A stretch of 64,000 nt of DNA from Eunapius fragilis (Eukaryota > Porifera > Demospongiae > Spongillida > Spongillidae). The stretch spans positions 6,447,372-6,511,371 of the forward strand of contig OY811976.1 of NCBI GenBank assembly GCA_963681505.1, given 5' to 3'. The translations under genes were made by a program, and so were the position numbers. This document shows positions 43,930 to 55,983 of the stretch, piece after piece. The notes beneath the pieces are model-generated. The model was given only the letters and a program-made list of their open reading frames with translations, was not told where the DNA came from and ran no database searches. Every line of letters begins with the position of its first letter. The stretch's first letter is position 1.

Positions 43930-46186
43930 ATTGAATCTTAACGAAAAATTGAGTTGCCACCCTTTATTAAGATTTGCAGCACATTGGTACACGTTTTCAT
44001 GCCATTTGTTTATTCCATTACCTAGACTTTTCTAGTTCGGGGAGCCTTTGAACAATGTTCGGTTACTGGCGCCGCCATCTTGAGCATTATTGAGTAAATG
44101 GTTGTCATTAACAGAAACACGCCTGGTAACTTACTAAATAATTCTAGTTAGGTTTATTAACTCACAAATGTTAACGAACTATTATACAGGCCACATCCCC
44201 GCTTGGCAGGGGCAGATCCAGTATTTTGGAAGGGGCCACCCGCCGGGGTTCGAATTAAAGACCTGATAAAATTGGAGTACGAAAACGGGGGTGGGGGTGG
44301 GGGAGGGAAGGGGGGGAGGCATTCGAAATACAAGAACTGAGACGCGATTCGCCTAAGCGGCGCTCCGATTCTAATTTTATGCCGCAAACGTCGCTTCATA
44401 ACCGTTCAAATTTGCCCAATCCCGCGGGTCCGCTTGGGTAACATGTCACTTATGCGAGCAGTCTGCTTTGCGAACAGCTAATTATAAATGGCTGTCGAAA
44501 TTTGTGACCTGTCGAAATTTGTGACCACACCAGCTAGCGTGTACAGTCAGAGATAATATACCGGTGAGGGAAAGGTCGTATATTATAAACAAGATAGAAC
44601 GAATAATTAGATAGCGCTGTTTAGATTAGTCTTAGTCTATCTATTCAACCATGCGTATTTGATTATAAATAAGCAACTATTCTTTGTCTTCGTGGCTCTA
44701 GAAGGAAATGGAGGAGAGCTAGTGATGGACATTAATGATGGAGCTGGGCTCCCCAGTTACATGGACTAAGTTGTGCAACCTGTTTTATGTTTTCTTTATA
44801 CTTATGGTTCTTATTCTTGTATATGCATCTAGTACAGTGATCTACAAGGATAGTATGTTTAATAGTTTTAGATTTAATAGACTAGCGTGTTCATGGTTTA
44901 TGATAAACCATGTTAAATAAACTGAACATTTAACCCACTACATCCGTTATGAATTTGAAAGAGTATAGTGGTAGTAAACAGATGCCATCAATACCTGACC
45001 TTTGTTATTGTCCTAACCAGTATGGTTGCAAGGAAACAATGCCTGCATACTATCTGCTGCACTCTGCATTGTATCCATATACCATGCGTGCACCTTTATA
45101 ATTATACAACTATATCAGTAGGTGCACCTGCACAAATTATGCAGGCCTATATGATTATGCATAACAGCGAATGCACTTGCATCCATGCATCAGTGCAATT
45201 GGTAGACCTGCACAAGCAGCAAGTTAATTCCAATCTCTTAATTCATCATGCATTTTCCATGCATGCAATTGAGAGCTGATTTGACTTTCTTCGCGTATAT
45301 GGGTAAATTGCACTTCAAAGTATTCATAAGCAGCGGTGCATGCAGTCATGTTATCTTGCACCGTATTGTCTTGCATAATGCACAATCTTAATCATTCGCA
45401 GACTATGACAGTACATAATTGGATCACCTCCTACCGCATTCATGTATCGCAATGCATGCATGCGCGGATAATGCTCTTATAAAATGAACAAGAAAAGCGT
45501 GGAAATTGTAACCGAGCGTTGTCCGAAGTTACCATGCAGGCTGTCAATAGAGTCCTATTATAAGCGTCGAAACAGACAACCACTTCGAAAGTAATGCCGC
45601 GAATGCTACTGACAAAGAGAATGACATGAGGCATATCCCACGGGGCACGACACATCAAGTAATATAAATCCACTGGGTTCGAGCAAGGATTGTAATAGTT
45701 AATAATCCTTGGTTTGAGCTACTAGCTGATTCAAGTAGACAACATACTGCATGTGTGCACGCATGATTACTGAATGTTTGGAGCATATTAAACATCTTTG
45801 AAATTCAATGTGGAAAAAAAAAAACAGGATGACCGCGTATGTATGGGCCATTTCCGGATATGTTATACTCCTGCATGGGTTCGTACAGTAGAAATCAATA
45901 TATATGAAATCAACTGAGAATTCCTTTTTTTTTTCTGCCGTTCATATGTGAATCAGTTTGAGTTGCAGGCAAATCGACCATTGTATGTCGCGGGCTTTAG
46001 TTTACATGCAACTTCCGGACATGTATTTGTGGTCAAGCGCATGGGGAAACATCCCGTTCGAGTACGTCGGCGCCAGAACTGTGGTTTAATTCGTGCGCGA
46101 TTCTTCTGTGCTATATCTTTTATTATAACCTGTACACACACACAAGTGTTCAATTCTCCTTCCATTCGCGGGTTCGTCAAAAATCG
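43930..46186. other. Intergenic DNA before the SLC19 gene
   Basis: No gene supported. Contains a G-rich run (44287-44315) and short ORFs only. The last 250 bases, more GC-rich, are the likely promoter region of the SLC19 gene. Confidence 0.5.
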
Positions 46187-48214
46187 ATGGCAGATGTAGA
46201 AACAGCGGGGGCTCGGCCCACGTCGCGATGGCGGTGGTTGTACTGCACGGCGCTACTGTGCAGCTACGGCTTCTTCAAGGAATTCCTCCCTAGCGAACCC
46301 TACCTCACGGCCTTCTTGGACAACGAGACGAACGCCTCGAAGCAGTTCGCCTTTGACGACGTCAACAATGAGATATATCCGTGGTGGCCGTACAGCTACT
46401 TGGTGGCCGTGTTTGTCCTCTTCCTCTTCACCGACGTTCTTCGCTACAAACCCATCGTCTTGATCGAGTTCCTGAGCCAGATAGTAACCAGGGTTCTCCT
46501 TATATGGGGCACCAGCCTGCTGGAGATGAAACTGATGCAGGTGACGTACGGAATCGCTACGGCCGCGGAGATCGCATACTACTCCTATATCTATATCCTC
46601 GTTTCTCCTGTCCACTTCAGGAAGGTAACGGGGTACATCGAAGCCAGCCGACTGTTCGGAGCTGCCGCGGCTGGCTACGCGGCACAGGCTCTCGTATCGA
46701 CCGGGACGCTAGACCTCCTCCAGCTGCAATACATATCGTTCAGCAGCGTGTGTCTAGCGTGCCTCTTCGCTCTGGCTCTGCCCAACGTCTGGTACCCTTC
46801 GTGTCGCGCCATCCTAGTGCCGACCGAGGGGGAGCGGCGGGCGCCTTGCGCGAGGCTGCCCCACGTGGTACGGTCGGCTACGCACAACAGGTGGCGGGAC
46901 TTCAAAAGGTTTTACACGTCCCCCTCGCTGCTAAGGTGGTCGGTATGGTGGGCGCTTGCTACGTGCGGATGTTTCCAGGTCCAGAACTATGTGCAGAGCC
47001 AATGGTCTGTAATAGCTTCAAACACCGGGACGACCTACCAGTACAACGGATTGGTGGATGCTACAGCGGTCCTCTTTGGATCGTTGGGAGCTCTCAGTGT
47101 GTCCTTCCTTGGGGTCAACTGGGCCATCTGGGGGGAGGTGGCTATCGCGGCACTTTCCCTGGTCGAGAGCGGGAGTCTTCTGCTCTCAGCCTTCACGGAT
47201 CAGCTCTGGGTGGCGTACATATGTTACGTCATCTTCACGATGACGTATTACTTCCTCGTGACTATAGCAACGTAAGTTTGACCGCTTAACTTGTGTATTA
47301 CAAAGCACGGCAGTTCAGTTTTCTTTATCAATATAGATCCCTGCCTTTATTTTAATCACATAACATGCACTCAAAAATATATTGCAGCCAACTTAGTGTG
47401 TTTAAATACGTCATAAAATATGATGTTTAAAATACAATACCGAGGAACATCAGACAAATGTTAATTCCAAAGTTACAGTGAACAGAAGCCTCTCAAGCAG
47501 TACCATGAATACGATGGTTTCCAATCTACCCCTACAGGACACAGATTGCACATGCAATGACTTACGAGAGCTATGCCATGATATATGGATTTAACACTTT
47601 CATGAGCCTGCTGTTGCAGACCTTCCTGACGTTGGCAGTGTCTGATTCAAGAGGCCTGAACCTTGACATTCCAACACAGGTATTTGTTAAATACATGATG
47701 TAATATTAATAGCAGACTATATTTGGGGTCTTGATCCCAAAAGTAAATATAAATCCACTTTGATATTGAACTACACAAGCGCTAGCATTTATACACGCAT
47801 GGATTTCAGCAGACCAGTAAATATAATGCTGTCGTTCCTAAAGCAGGTAATAATTCATGCGGATAGCTTGCTGATCAAAATAGAAGTATATTTTGAACAA
47901 CATTAATTTTTATATATTAATACCCCCCGTATTTTCCTCTGCAGTTCATTGTGTACGGCGGGTACTTCTTTGTACTCTTTCTGATATATGCGGTAGCTGG
48001 TTTCTGCAGACTCACAATCACTGGATGGGTTACCAGCTTTCGCATGTGCTGCCAAGAGGGACTGCCTGTACTCTCGAACCTAGCAGACATCAATACCAAT
48101 AGTGCTTGTAAAGAAAGTGAAGACAGGTCGATTGATGATAAACCAACTAAGGAGAAACATGCAGAGCTCTATACTTATGGTGGAACAGTTGATGTATCTA
48201 GCTCTTTCCAGTGA
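46187..48214 (+). CDS. SLC19-family vitamin (thiamine/folate) transporter
   Basis: Plasma-membrane carrier of the reduced folate/thiamine transporter family. Three exons, 46187-47271, 47538-47679 and 47945-48214, join in phase (2, 0) to 498 residues, the usual length for the family. The start MADVETAGARP precedes the first membrane helix. The family landmark SEPYLTAFL follows WRWLYCTALLCSYGFFKEF. About twelve hydrophobic helices follow, with RYKPIVLIEF and a loop EIAYYSYIYI, and a long cytosolic loop between helices 6 and 7 (about 205-250, basic). The C-terminal tail is hydrophilic. SLC19 members carry thiamine or folate; the sequence does not settle which. Confidence 0.9.
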
Positions 48215-48439
48215 TATGCCTGGTTATTGAAAAGCTCCACATAGAATTGACTACATTCTAGATGCCATTAGTACTGTTGTGTAAAGATTCAGAATAGTCC
48301 TAGATTAGTCATAAGCTTTTCTTTTTCATGCATGGGCCCATTTGTATTCCAAATGTGTTTGTCATGATACATGATACATTATAACATTCACAAGTACAAT
48401 AGGAGAAAAAGGAGGGGTCATATGTCCTTCTAACAGTGC
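48215..48439. other. 3' flank of the SLC19 gene
   Basis: No clear AATAAA. Nothing else seen. Confidence 0.4.
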
Positions 48440-48837
48440 TCCACTGTATGTCTATGAGAAGTGTGTAGTGGAAATACAGCAACAATAATACAGCACCATC
48501 ACCACCACTTTATAATTAGTAGCTCTGTTATTCTGAAATGTGCAGTTTAAGGTGAACTACTAAACCCAGCATGGGACATTACTATCGATTGCTGCTCCTC
48601 CATTGTTTGTTAATTTAGAGCGAATAATTAACACTAAATTGATTGAAATGATGAAAATACCACATCCCAATATCATTATTGTTATGAAACGATTCTAAAG
48701 TTCTGATCCATTCAATAATACAGAGCCATTCAATAAAACTGCCCACCACTACCACCATAATCACCATAGCAACACAGTTCTTCAGAAATGGCAGTTAGTG
48801 AAGATTACAGAGCCTATTGGTACCAACAATAAAACTA

Positions 48838-48906
48838 CACCACCACCACCACCACCACCACCACCACCACCACCACCACCACCACCACCACCACCACCAC
48901 CACCAT
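48838..48906 (-). repeat. (CCA)n trinucleotide repeat, about 22 units
   Basis: Encodes poly-glycine on the minus strand (GGT codons). It is an expansion of the short GGT runs that lie at the same place in each repeat of the intact relative. Confidence 0.9.
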
Positions 48907-49097
48907 CATAATTAGTAGCACTGTTGTCCTGAAATGTGCAGATTGTGATTGTTGATCCAATAATATTGCCATTTGATTGAAATAGTAATCCATACCACCG
49001 CATTATAACATTCTGATCATCACAGTAATTACTTTCCAATGTACTATTCCCTCTATTATTTCATGGTACAAAATAATTTACTATACTGAAGCATAAG

Positions 49098-49345
49098 AAT
49101 TTATGAAACAATTGATAAAAACTATCTCTCAGATAAAGTTGGTATATATGAAATGAAAAGCTATAGTGGTGTAAAAAGCAAGGAAACAACGTTAAATGAC
49201 TGGGAAGGAAAAATGAAATTGACCTATGTTAGCACACACATAGTTAAAACTATCACATGCACATGTCTATTCCATTTTCCTTCCGAGTCAGTTAACCATG
49301 TCTTCTTACTTTCTTGTAGAGACAGTTTTTATCACTTGTATAATA
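49098..49345. mobile_element. MITE family 1, diverged copy
   Basis: GAAACAATTGATAAAAACT, AAGCTATAGTGGTGTAAAAA and CAAGGAAACAA at the left. The right half is weaker (CCATTTTCCTTCC, TTTCTTGTAGAGACAG). It sits between oppositely oriented relic blocks. Confidence 0.6.
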
Positions 49346-49770
49346 ATACACCACCAACATCATTAGTAGTTGCAGAGTTGGTGGGGTGGTGGTGGTGGTG
49401 CAGTGTTATTGTGGAATCACAACTGCATTTTTCATAACTACAGTGATAATGGTATTGTGGATGGTGGTGCAGTGTTTTTGTACAAGTCAAAGGGTAATGT
49501 TATACTCACAAACTGCACATTTAAGGACAACAGACAACTTATAGTGATGATGGTGGTGGCAAAAGGCTATATTATTACTGCAAATAGCACATTTCAGAAC
49601 AACAAGGCTAATACTGGTGGTGGTGTTATTATATTATTTGGACCAACAGGCAGTTTTTATATCACAAGCTGCACAATAAAGAACAACAGTAATGCGCAGT
49701 TTGTGATGATAACATTCCCTGTTGATTCGTGCAATAATACAGCACCACCATTACCCCAACCACCACCATG

Positions 49771-51072
49771 AATTGATTCATGCAATAATTACACCTTTAT
49801 CAAGAAAAGCTATGTATAATTCTATGTTCTTGCTTAAAATCTGTCTACTTTATAAATAAATTGCTTCAAATCACCAAAGTGCTCAACTGAATCATTTTCT
49901 GCCAATACTATTGAAAGTGCATAATTTATTTATTATTACTAAACTACACATTTTGAAAATAATAAATCCCTACTCTAAAATTGTAGATACAATGGACATG
50001 CAGATCAGCTCCTATTGTCTATTGTCAGGCCTTATTTGTTCGGCATCATACAATCATCATTGTGTTCCTATGCTGCATGTTCGCTTGTATTCATTGGGTT
50101 TGAGTCGTGTTGGCTATAGACCTTGCTTGGGAATTGATTATTTTGCATGTGCATGCATGCTAGTTATAATCTACTGCCTTCCACCTCTCACACTCTATAT
50201 CAAAGTATGGTTCTGGACTTATTGGCTAATAAAGCACTCATCAAATCAGAGGTTCTTCATCTACCACTTTACAATCCTTTTACACTGAGGAGTTGAAGGG
50301 TTTGAATTGGGCTATAGGAATGCTCCTACAGAAAGACTGAGCAACTACCACTGTTACGCAATGGACGCCGGTGTGGTGATTGCAAAAACCGGGATCGTGA
50401 AAAATTATTTTTATCCAACTGAAACGAAGAGAGATTTACATTGAGGAATGTCAGTATATATCAACGTGTGGCATCACTTAGATAAATATCTAACCTTGCA
50501 CTTCATTTTCTCAATGCGGCTGCAAGCGCTGAAGTCCGTGAGTACAGGCATAAAATAAAATACACTTACTGACCTATCGAATCCATTAGAAAAGCATGCG
50601 AAAATGAAAATCTTCATGATCCAGGATTTCAATTCTCTTACTAATCGTATTATTCGCCGGATTGTAACAATAGTGTGCCATTTCCATTCATAGGAGCTGT
50701 CCAATGAAATCTTCACGACATTATGACAAGATAGCCTACAACAGTGTGCCATGTCAAATTCAAAGCGATTGTTGGTTGTACCAGAGATTTCCAGCTGATG
50801 CGAACACTGGACACAGATTTCCTTTGTTCATTCATGGTGTATTGTGCGTTTTATATTTTTAATCAAGCTTTTAGTCAGCAATCAGTTACCAGATGCACAA
50901 CATTAACATAAGTTTATTGGTGTGGCTATTCAAAGGCAATTAGACACAATTACATGTACATACACACTGGGTCTATGAAGCAAATCGAAATGTTTTGGAC
51001 ACACTTGGTTAGCTACAATAAAGTACAATTATTCTATCAGGTATGCATGACCATAAGAACGTGGAAAGTACT
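49771..51072. other. Intergenic DNA downstream of the beta-helix gene
   Basis: Short ORFs only. TTTATT at 50913-50918 gives AATAAA on the minus strand about 155 bases after the stop of the 51073-55983 gene and is its likely polyadenylation signal. Confidence 0.5.
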
Positions 51073-54000
51073 TCAATCTTCAAGTTGTGTTTCCCACAGG
51101 CCATAGTCGACTGATGGATTGGTGGTGGCATCCAGCTCCATAGGATCTAGAAATTCAACTTTCCTTTCAAATAATCCATTGATCTTCTCTCTGGCTCTGT
51201 CATACATCTTGCAAATCTTTAGGATGGCCGCAATGAGATGGTACAAGACAGTGACCATCAGTACCACTACATAGAGACCCACCGAACAACCAACAGCTAC
51301 TACAGTGATTTTTGCCTGGTCTGAACTCTGCTCTAAAATGTAAGACATGGACATAGCCAGTGCAGTATAGTTGAGGAGGTAAAACATGTCAAGGCTATTG
51401 TACAAATGATTGTAGAAGTTGGTACGACTGTTGCATTTTTGATGGGACTGTCCAAATGGCTTTATACTTGCCTGTGCTACTGTGAACAAAATCACCATAG
51501 TAGCCTGAATAGACAGAAGCAGAGATGGCTTGTCAGAACTATACACTGGATTTAAACTGTACATCACAACTACAAGCCAAAGCCTTGCTCCCAGCCACCA
51601 TCGCCACTCCCCCTTATAGGGAGCATAGTGGGCATCATTCATTGGTTTGATCTGGTTGGCCTTCTTCTGGAGATAGTTGAACAATCTGTTGTGTTCACTG
51701 TACTGTTCAATGATAGGAATGAAAGTAAGGGCAAAGGTGTATGGAAGGAGGAAAATAGTACATGTTGCCATAGCAACCACAAACAGAATGGCATGTTTTC
51801 CACGCAGGTACTCCACATTTCCATCGTAGAACCACACATACATATCACCACTGGGTAGGTGTACAGTGGAATATGTGAGAATATCAATGACAGTTCTCAA
51901 CAATTTGGAATATGACAAGTAGATGAGAGTAGATAGAACACCAACTGCTCTTTCTCCAATTATGATGGGAAATCTATTACAACAGGATCTAGTGGAGGTA
52001 ATATGAGATCGCTGAAGACAGTAGTGACAGAACACAATGACTGTCATAGTGAGAATTAGGAGATAGGCTGGGAACACAAACTGAAGGCCAGCTTTGTCTG
52101 CATCATCCATACCATCATAGAAACATAGAGGAAGCCCGAGGTCAAGGTTTACAAATGACACAATCACCTGTAATGGTTTTAAAATTGATTGGCTGAAAAA
52201 TGTTGAAGTATTGACTTGAATAATGTTGGCATAGAAGATGAGCCCATAGAGTGTGCCCTGTGTGATGGTGAGGTTGAAGAAGAACAGTGCTGCTACCAGG
52301 AAGACACCCAACAATGCAAACATTACAAGTGTGATCGACCACATATCTGAGCACACCTGACACTTGGAAGAACCAAAAACTACACTATAGTTGCCATGGC
52401 AGTGACCACAAACAATGCCAGTACGCCATCCATTGCATAGGCGCCCAGGCCTAGCTAGATGCAGTTTATTAATGCCACTATTGCAGTATTCCAAAGGACA
52501 AGTTGATGCCAGTGCTGGATCAGTATTATTGTACACACCTATCCAGTATGTTTTATTACTAGTCACAGTACCATCTGATGTATCACAGACCACTCCATGT
52601 AATGTGAAGAACAGCGAACACCCACACATCATCAGACCAGTAGAAGAATTTGATATCAAGGTGAATCCTGGCTCACATGGTAACAGCTTTACCTCAATGA
52701 CTGTTGGAAAATTAGTGGGATAACTAGACAGAAGCAGTTTAAATGATGCCATTTCTGGTCCATATATTTGGTACTCTAATGTACCACATACTGTTCCAAT
52801 CCATTGAGCTTTCTGCCGAGGTACAAATGTTATTTTTTGATAGGTATCACCAATTTGTGTGTAAACCACCCCAGGTGACAGGTTTTTTCCATTGTCTACT
52901 ATGGTAACATTGAGTCGCACAGTCCTTCCAGGATATGTGATAACCTTTCCTTCAAACTGATTTGTGACACTGCACAAGTTATGATCATTGCAGCCACACA
53001 AGTACACATACTTTGGAAATGAGAGTACTTGGATGTCTTTGATGTCTTCTGGTAATGGGGTGATGGTGAAATAGCTTGTCAAGTTATTAAATAATTCGTG
53101 TCCAGTGAAAGTCATGAGATCAACATAAAACCCAATGCAGTTAATGCAGTTATAAATGGGTGTGGCATATACAGCATGACCTCCTTGCTGTGCATGGTTG
53201 TGAATGAAGGTGATGAAGAACATATTTTCTAAGCACACACAATAAAGTTTTAATGATTCTCCACCACGATGACACCTGACAATCAAGCCCATTGCACACC
53301 TGTCATTAGAACCTTTCATAGATTGCAGGGGCTTTTGTTGGTCCCCATTACTGTAGATTGCACCACCAAATCCAGTTGCCATATTTCTAGAAAATTCCAC
53401 TACACACTTTGCTTTGAAGTACAGTGGAACACTGTTAGACAGACTTATGGCCCCTCCATTTATTCCTGTGTTATTTGTGAATGTGATGTTACCACTGAGT
53501 TGAAGAAAACCATTTGTTCCTTGAATGGCTCCCAGGGGAGAGTTAGATGAGAACTGACTTCCTAAGGTGGTGTTTCCATTAATGTCAACATTCATTCCAT
53601 TAAAGTAAAGGGCCCCTCCCTTAATATCGCTGTATTCATTACAAGAGCAGTGGTTATCTTTAACAGTCACATCTTGAAGAGTGAGGTGGCCTAGTGGTTG
53701 AGCATCAGAACCCAACATTGGGACATTACTATTAATGGTATAGATTGCTGCTCCTCCAAGTGCAGTGTTTTTTGTAAAGATAGAACGACTAATCAGTATT
53801 GAATTAATGGAAACTATGGAAATAGCACCTCCAAAAACAGCATTGTTGTTCTGAAATATGCAGTTTGTGATACTAACACCCCATGACAGTCCATTCAATA
53901 AAACAGCACCACCACCTCCACCATAATCCCCAGTAGTAACACTGTTGTTATGGAATGCGCAGTTTGTGATGCAGACAGAGCCTAGTGGTACAAACATATG

Positions 54001-55983
54001 TACAGCACCACCACCACCACCACCATCATCATAATTAGTAGCACTGTTGTCCCGAAAAGTGCAGAATGCGATGGTAACATTGCCAGATGGTCCCATCAAT
54101 AATACAGCACCACCACCACCACCAAAAGATTTATTGTTAGTAGCACTGTTAAGTTGAAATGTGCAATTTGTGATTATAGTATTGACACTTGATTGAAACA
54201 ATAATACAGCTCCCCCACCACCACTACCAGCTCCAAATTCACCATTATACGCGGCCATGTTGTTTATAAATGTGCAGCTTGTGATTGTAATGTCATCTGT
54301 TGATCCATAAAATAGTACAGCACCACCACTACCCCCATTAACCAAATAATTAACAGCAGCAGCCCTGTTGTTCTGAAATATGCAGTTTGTGATGATAACT
54401 TTGCTTGATGATTTATAACATAATACAGCACCACCACCACCACCAATATCATCATCATTAGTACCTATGTTGTTCTCAAATGTGCAGTTTGTGATGACAA
54501 CATTCCCTGTTGATTCATGCAATAAAACAGCACCACCATTACCACGACCTGATTGTTGAGTGGCAAGGTTGTTCTGAAATGTGCAGTCTTTGATGGTAAC
54601 ATTGCCTATTCGTCCAAATAATAAAATAGCACCACCACCACCACCACCACTACTACCACCACCTTCTGTATTAGCACTGTTATTCTGAAATGTGCAGTTT
54701 ATGAAGCTAATATCACCTGTTGGTCCATAAAAAAATACAGCACCACCACTACCACCATCACTACCAGAAAAAAAATAGTCAGTAGAAGCATTGTTGTACT
54801 GAAATATGCATTTTGTGATGCTAACATTTCCTGTTGATTTATAAAAGAATACAGCACCACCACCACCACCACCACCACTAGCATTCTCAATATAATACTT
54901 ATCAGTAGTAGCAATGCTGTACTGAAATGTGCAGCTTTTGATGCTAACAAAACCTGTTAATTTATACAATAACACGGCACCACCAACAATATTAACACCA
55001 TTTAAATCATGAGTAGTAGCACTGTTGTTCTGAAATGTGCACCCTGTGATACTAACATTGCCTACTGATCCATACAATAACACTGCACCACCACCACCAC
55101 GAATACCATTATCACAGTTGTTCTGAAAAATGCTGTTTGTGATGGTAAAATTGCCTGTTGATTCATACAATAATACTGCACCACCACCACCTCCACCATC
55201 ACCACCACCATGAATGGCACTGTTGTCTTGAAATATACAGTTTATGATGGTAACATTGCCTGTTAAATCGTACAATAACACTGCACCACCACCACCACCA
55301 CCACCAGTACCATCATCATCATAAATGGCACTGTTGTTCTTAAATGTGCTGTTTGTGATGGTAAAAGTGCCTACTGATCCATACAATAACACTGCACCAC
55401 CACCATCAGTATGAACACTAGCACTGTTGTTCTCAAATCTGCAGTTCATGATGATAATATTGCCCGTTGATCCATAAAAAAGTACCGCACCGCCACTGTT
55501 GTTAATGAATGCACAATTAGTGATGCTAACAGTGTTTGTATAACTAGATTGTGGATGTATTGAACTATTCTTAAAAGTGCAGTTTGTAATGAATATATGT
55601 TTGATTGATTCAAGGTTTATTCCACAGTTAATGAAGGTTATTCTCTCCATGGTCACCATTTGTACTAAAATGAATGCAAACACTGTACCTTCTTCACAGC
55701 GGATTGTGGTGGTTGTCATCAACGACCCCGATATCGTAATGTTGCCTCCACTGGGGATGTTACAGGGCCGTTCTGAAGACATGCGATGCTCTCCACCGTC
55801 CAACACAACAGCCGTATTAGACATGAGCGTTCCGCTGCATAGGTAGTCCTGTAGAGCATAGCCAGGTGGAATGGTAGCGGTGATGTTGACCTGATTGGAC
55901 ATAACAACCACATAGCTCCCAAGAAGAGATAAAACAAAGAACATCTGCGCAACCAGTTTCATTGCCATTGAGATCTTGGTCAA
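51073..55983 (-). CDS. Secreted-side beta-helix protein with a multi-pass membrane domain
   Basis: Intronless 1636-residue ORF. The start is at 55983 with a signal peptide (LVAQMFFVLSLLGSYVVVM). Residues about 110-760 hold some 19 parallel beta-helix repeats of the form ITNCTFQNNSAT-(G)n-AVLLYGSTGNV, rich in N-glycosylation sites, each with a glycine run from GGT codons. After a GGAI-type segment (to about 890) comes a cysteine-rich region with GHCHGNYSVVFGSSKCQVC (about 1195), directly followed by about 7-8 hydrophobic helices (1218-1580) and an acidic cytosolic tail. Architecture: extracellular pectin-lyase-like solenoid on a polytopic membrane anchor. Such genes are multi-copy in sponges as far as I recall. 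Function unknown; surface recognition or adhesion is a guess. It is not a pectinase, since no catalytic site is visible. Confidence 0.85.
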   Translation of the reverse strand: MTKISMAMKLVAQMFFVLSLLGSYVVVMSNQVNITATIPPGYALQDYLCSGTLMSNTAVVLDGGEHRMSSERPCNIPSGGNITISGSLMTTTTIRCEEGTVFAFILVQMVTMERITFINCGINLESIKHIFITNCTFKNSSIHPQSSYTNTVSITNCAFINNSGGAVLFYGSTGNIIIMNCRFENNSASVHTDGGGAVLLYGSVGTFTITNSTFKNNSAIYDDDGTGGGGGGGAVLLYDLTGNVTIINCIFQDNSAIHGGGDGGGGGGAVLLYESTGNFTITNSIFQNNCDNGIRGGGGAVLLYGSVGNVSITGCTFQNNSATTHDLNGVNIVGGAVLLYKLTGFVSIKSCTFQYSIATTDKYYIENASGGGGGGGAVFFYKSTGNVSITKCIFQYNNASTDYFFSGSDGGSGGAVFFYGPTGDISFINCTFQNNSANTEGGGSSGGGGGGAILLFGRIGNVTIKDCTFQNNLATQQSGRGNGGAVLLHESTGNVVITNCTFENNIGTNDDDIGGGGGAVLCYKSSSKVIITNCIFQNNRAAAVNYLVNGGSGGAVLFYGSTDDITITSCTFINNMAAYNGEFGAGSGGGGAVLLFQSSVNTIITNCTFQLNSATNNKSFGGGGGAVLLMGPSGNVTIAFCTFRDNSATNYDDGGGGGGAVHMFVPLGSVCITNCAFHNNSVTTGDYGGGGGAVLLNGLSWGVSITNCIFQNNNAVFGGAISIVSINSILISRSIFTKNTALGGAAIYTINSNVPMLGSDAQPLGHLTLQDVTVKDNHCSCNEYSDIKGGALYFNGMNVDINGNTTLGSQFSSNSPLGAIQGTNGFLQLSGNITFTNNTGINGGAISLSNSVPLYFKAKCVVEFSRNMATGFGGAIYSNGDQQKPLQSMKGSNDRCAMGLIVRCHRGGESLKLYCVCLENMFFITFIHNHAQQGGHAVYATPIYNCINCIGFYVDLMTFTGHELFNNLTSYFTITPLPEDIKDIQVLSFPKYVYLCGCNDHNLCSVTNQFEGKVITYPGRTVRLNVTIVDNGKNLSPGVVYTQIGDTYQKITFVPRQKAQWIGTVCGTLEYQIYGPEMASFKLLLSSYPTNFPTVIEVKLLPCEPGFTLISNSSTGLMMCGCSLFFTLHGVVCDTSDGTVTSNKTYWIGVYNNTDPALASTCPLEYCNSGINKLHLARPGRLCNGWRTGIVCGHCHGNYSVVFGSSKCQVCSDMWSITLVMFALLGVFLVAALFFFNLTITQGTLYGLIFYANIIQVNTSTFFSQSILKPLQVIVSFVNLDLGLPLCFYDGMDDADKAGLQFVFPAYLLILTMTVIVFCHYCLQRSHITSTRSCCNRFPIIIGERAVGVLSTLIYLSYSKLLRTVIDILTYSTVHLPSGDMYVWFYDGNVEYLRGKHAILFVVAMATCTIFLLPYTFALTFIPIIEQYSEHNRLFNYLQKKANQIKPMNDAHYAPYKGEWRWWLGARLWLVVVMYSLNPVYSSDKPSLLLSIQATMVILFTVAQASIKPFGQSHQKCNSRTNFYNHLYNSLDMFYLLNYTALAMSMSYILEQSSDQAKITVVAVGCSVGLYVVVLMVTVLYHLIAAILKICKMYDRAREKINGLFERKVEFLDPMELDATTNPSVDYGLWETQLED

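Larger units (their letters stand above)
48440..49770. pseudogene. Scrambled relic of the beta-helix membrane-protein family
   Basis: The minus strand of 48782-49039 encodes ITICTFQDNSATN and a poly-glycine run. The plus strand of 49370-49680 encodes GNVILTNCTFKDN and GSFYITSCTIKNNS. 49700-49760 switches back to minus-strand sense. These match repeats of the intact gene at 51073-55983. A MITE (49098-49345) separates the two main blocks. The inverted pieces and absence of a membrane domain show a rearranged pseudogene. Confidence 0.75.

Noticed and set aside
46381..47289. 302-codon ORF in another frame of the SLC19 exon
   Set aside because: Shadow frame in GC-rich coding DNA; the SLC19 frame has clear membrane helices and the family motif.
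51073..55983. Bacterial Pmp-type autotransporter or pectate lyase
   Set aside because: Similar repeats occur in those proteins, but here a eukaryotic signal peptide, a Cys-rich neck and a multi-helix membrane domain follow, with no autotransporter barrel or lyase site.
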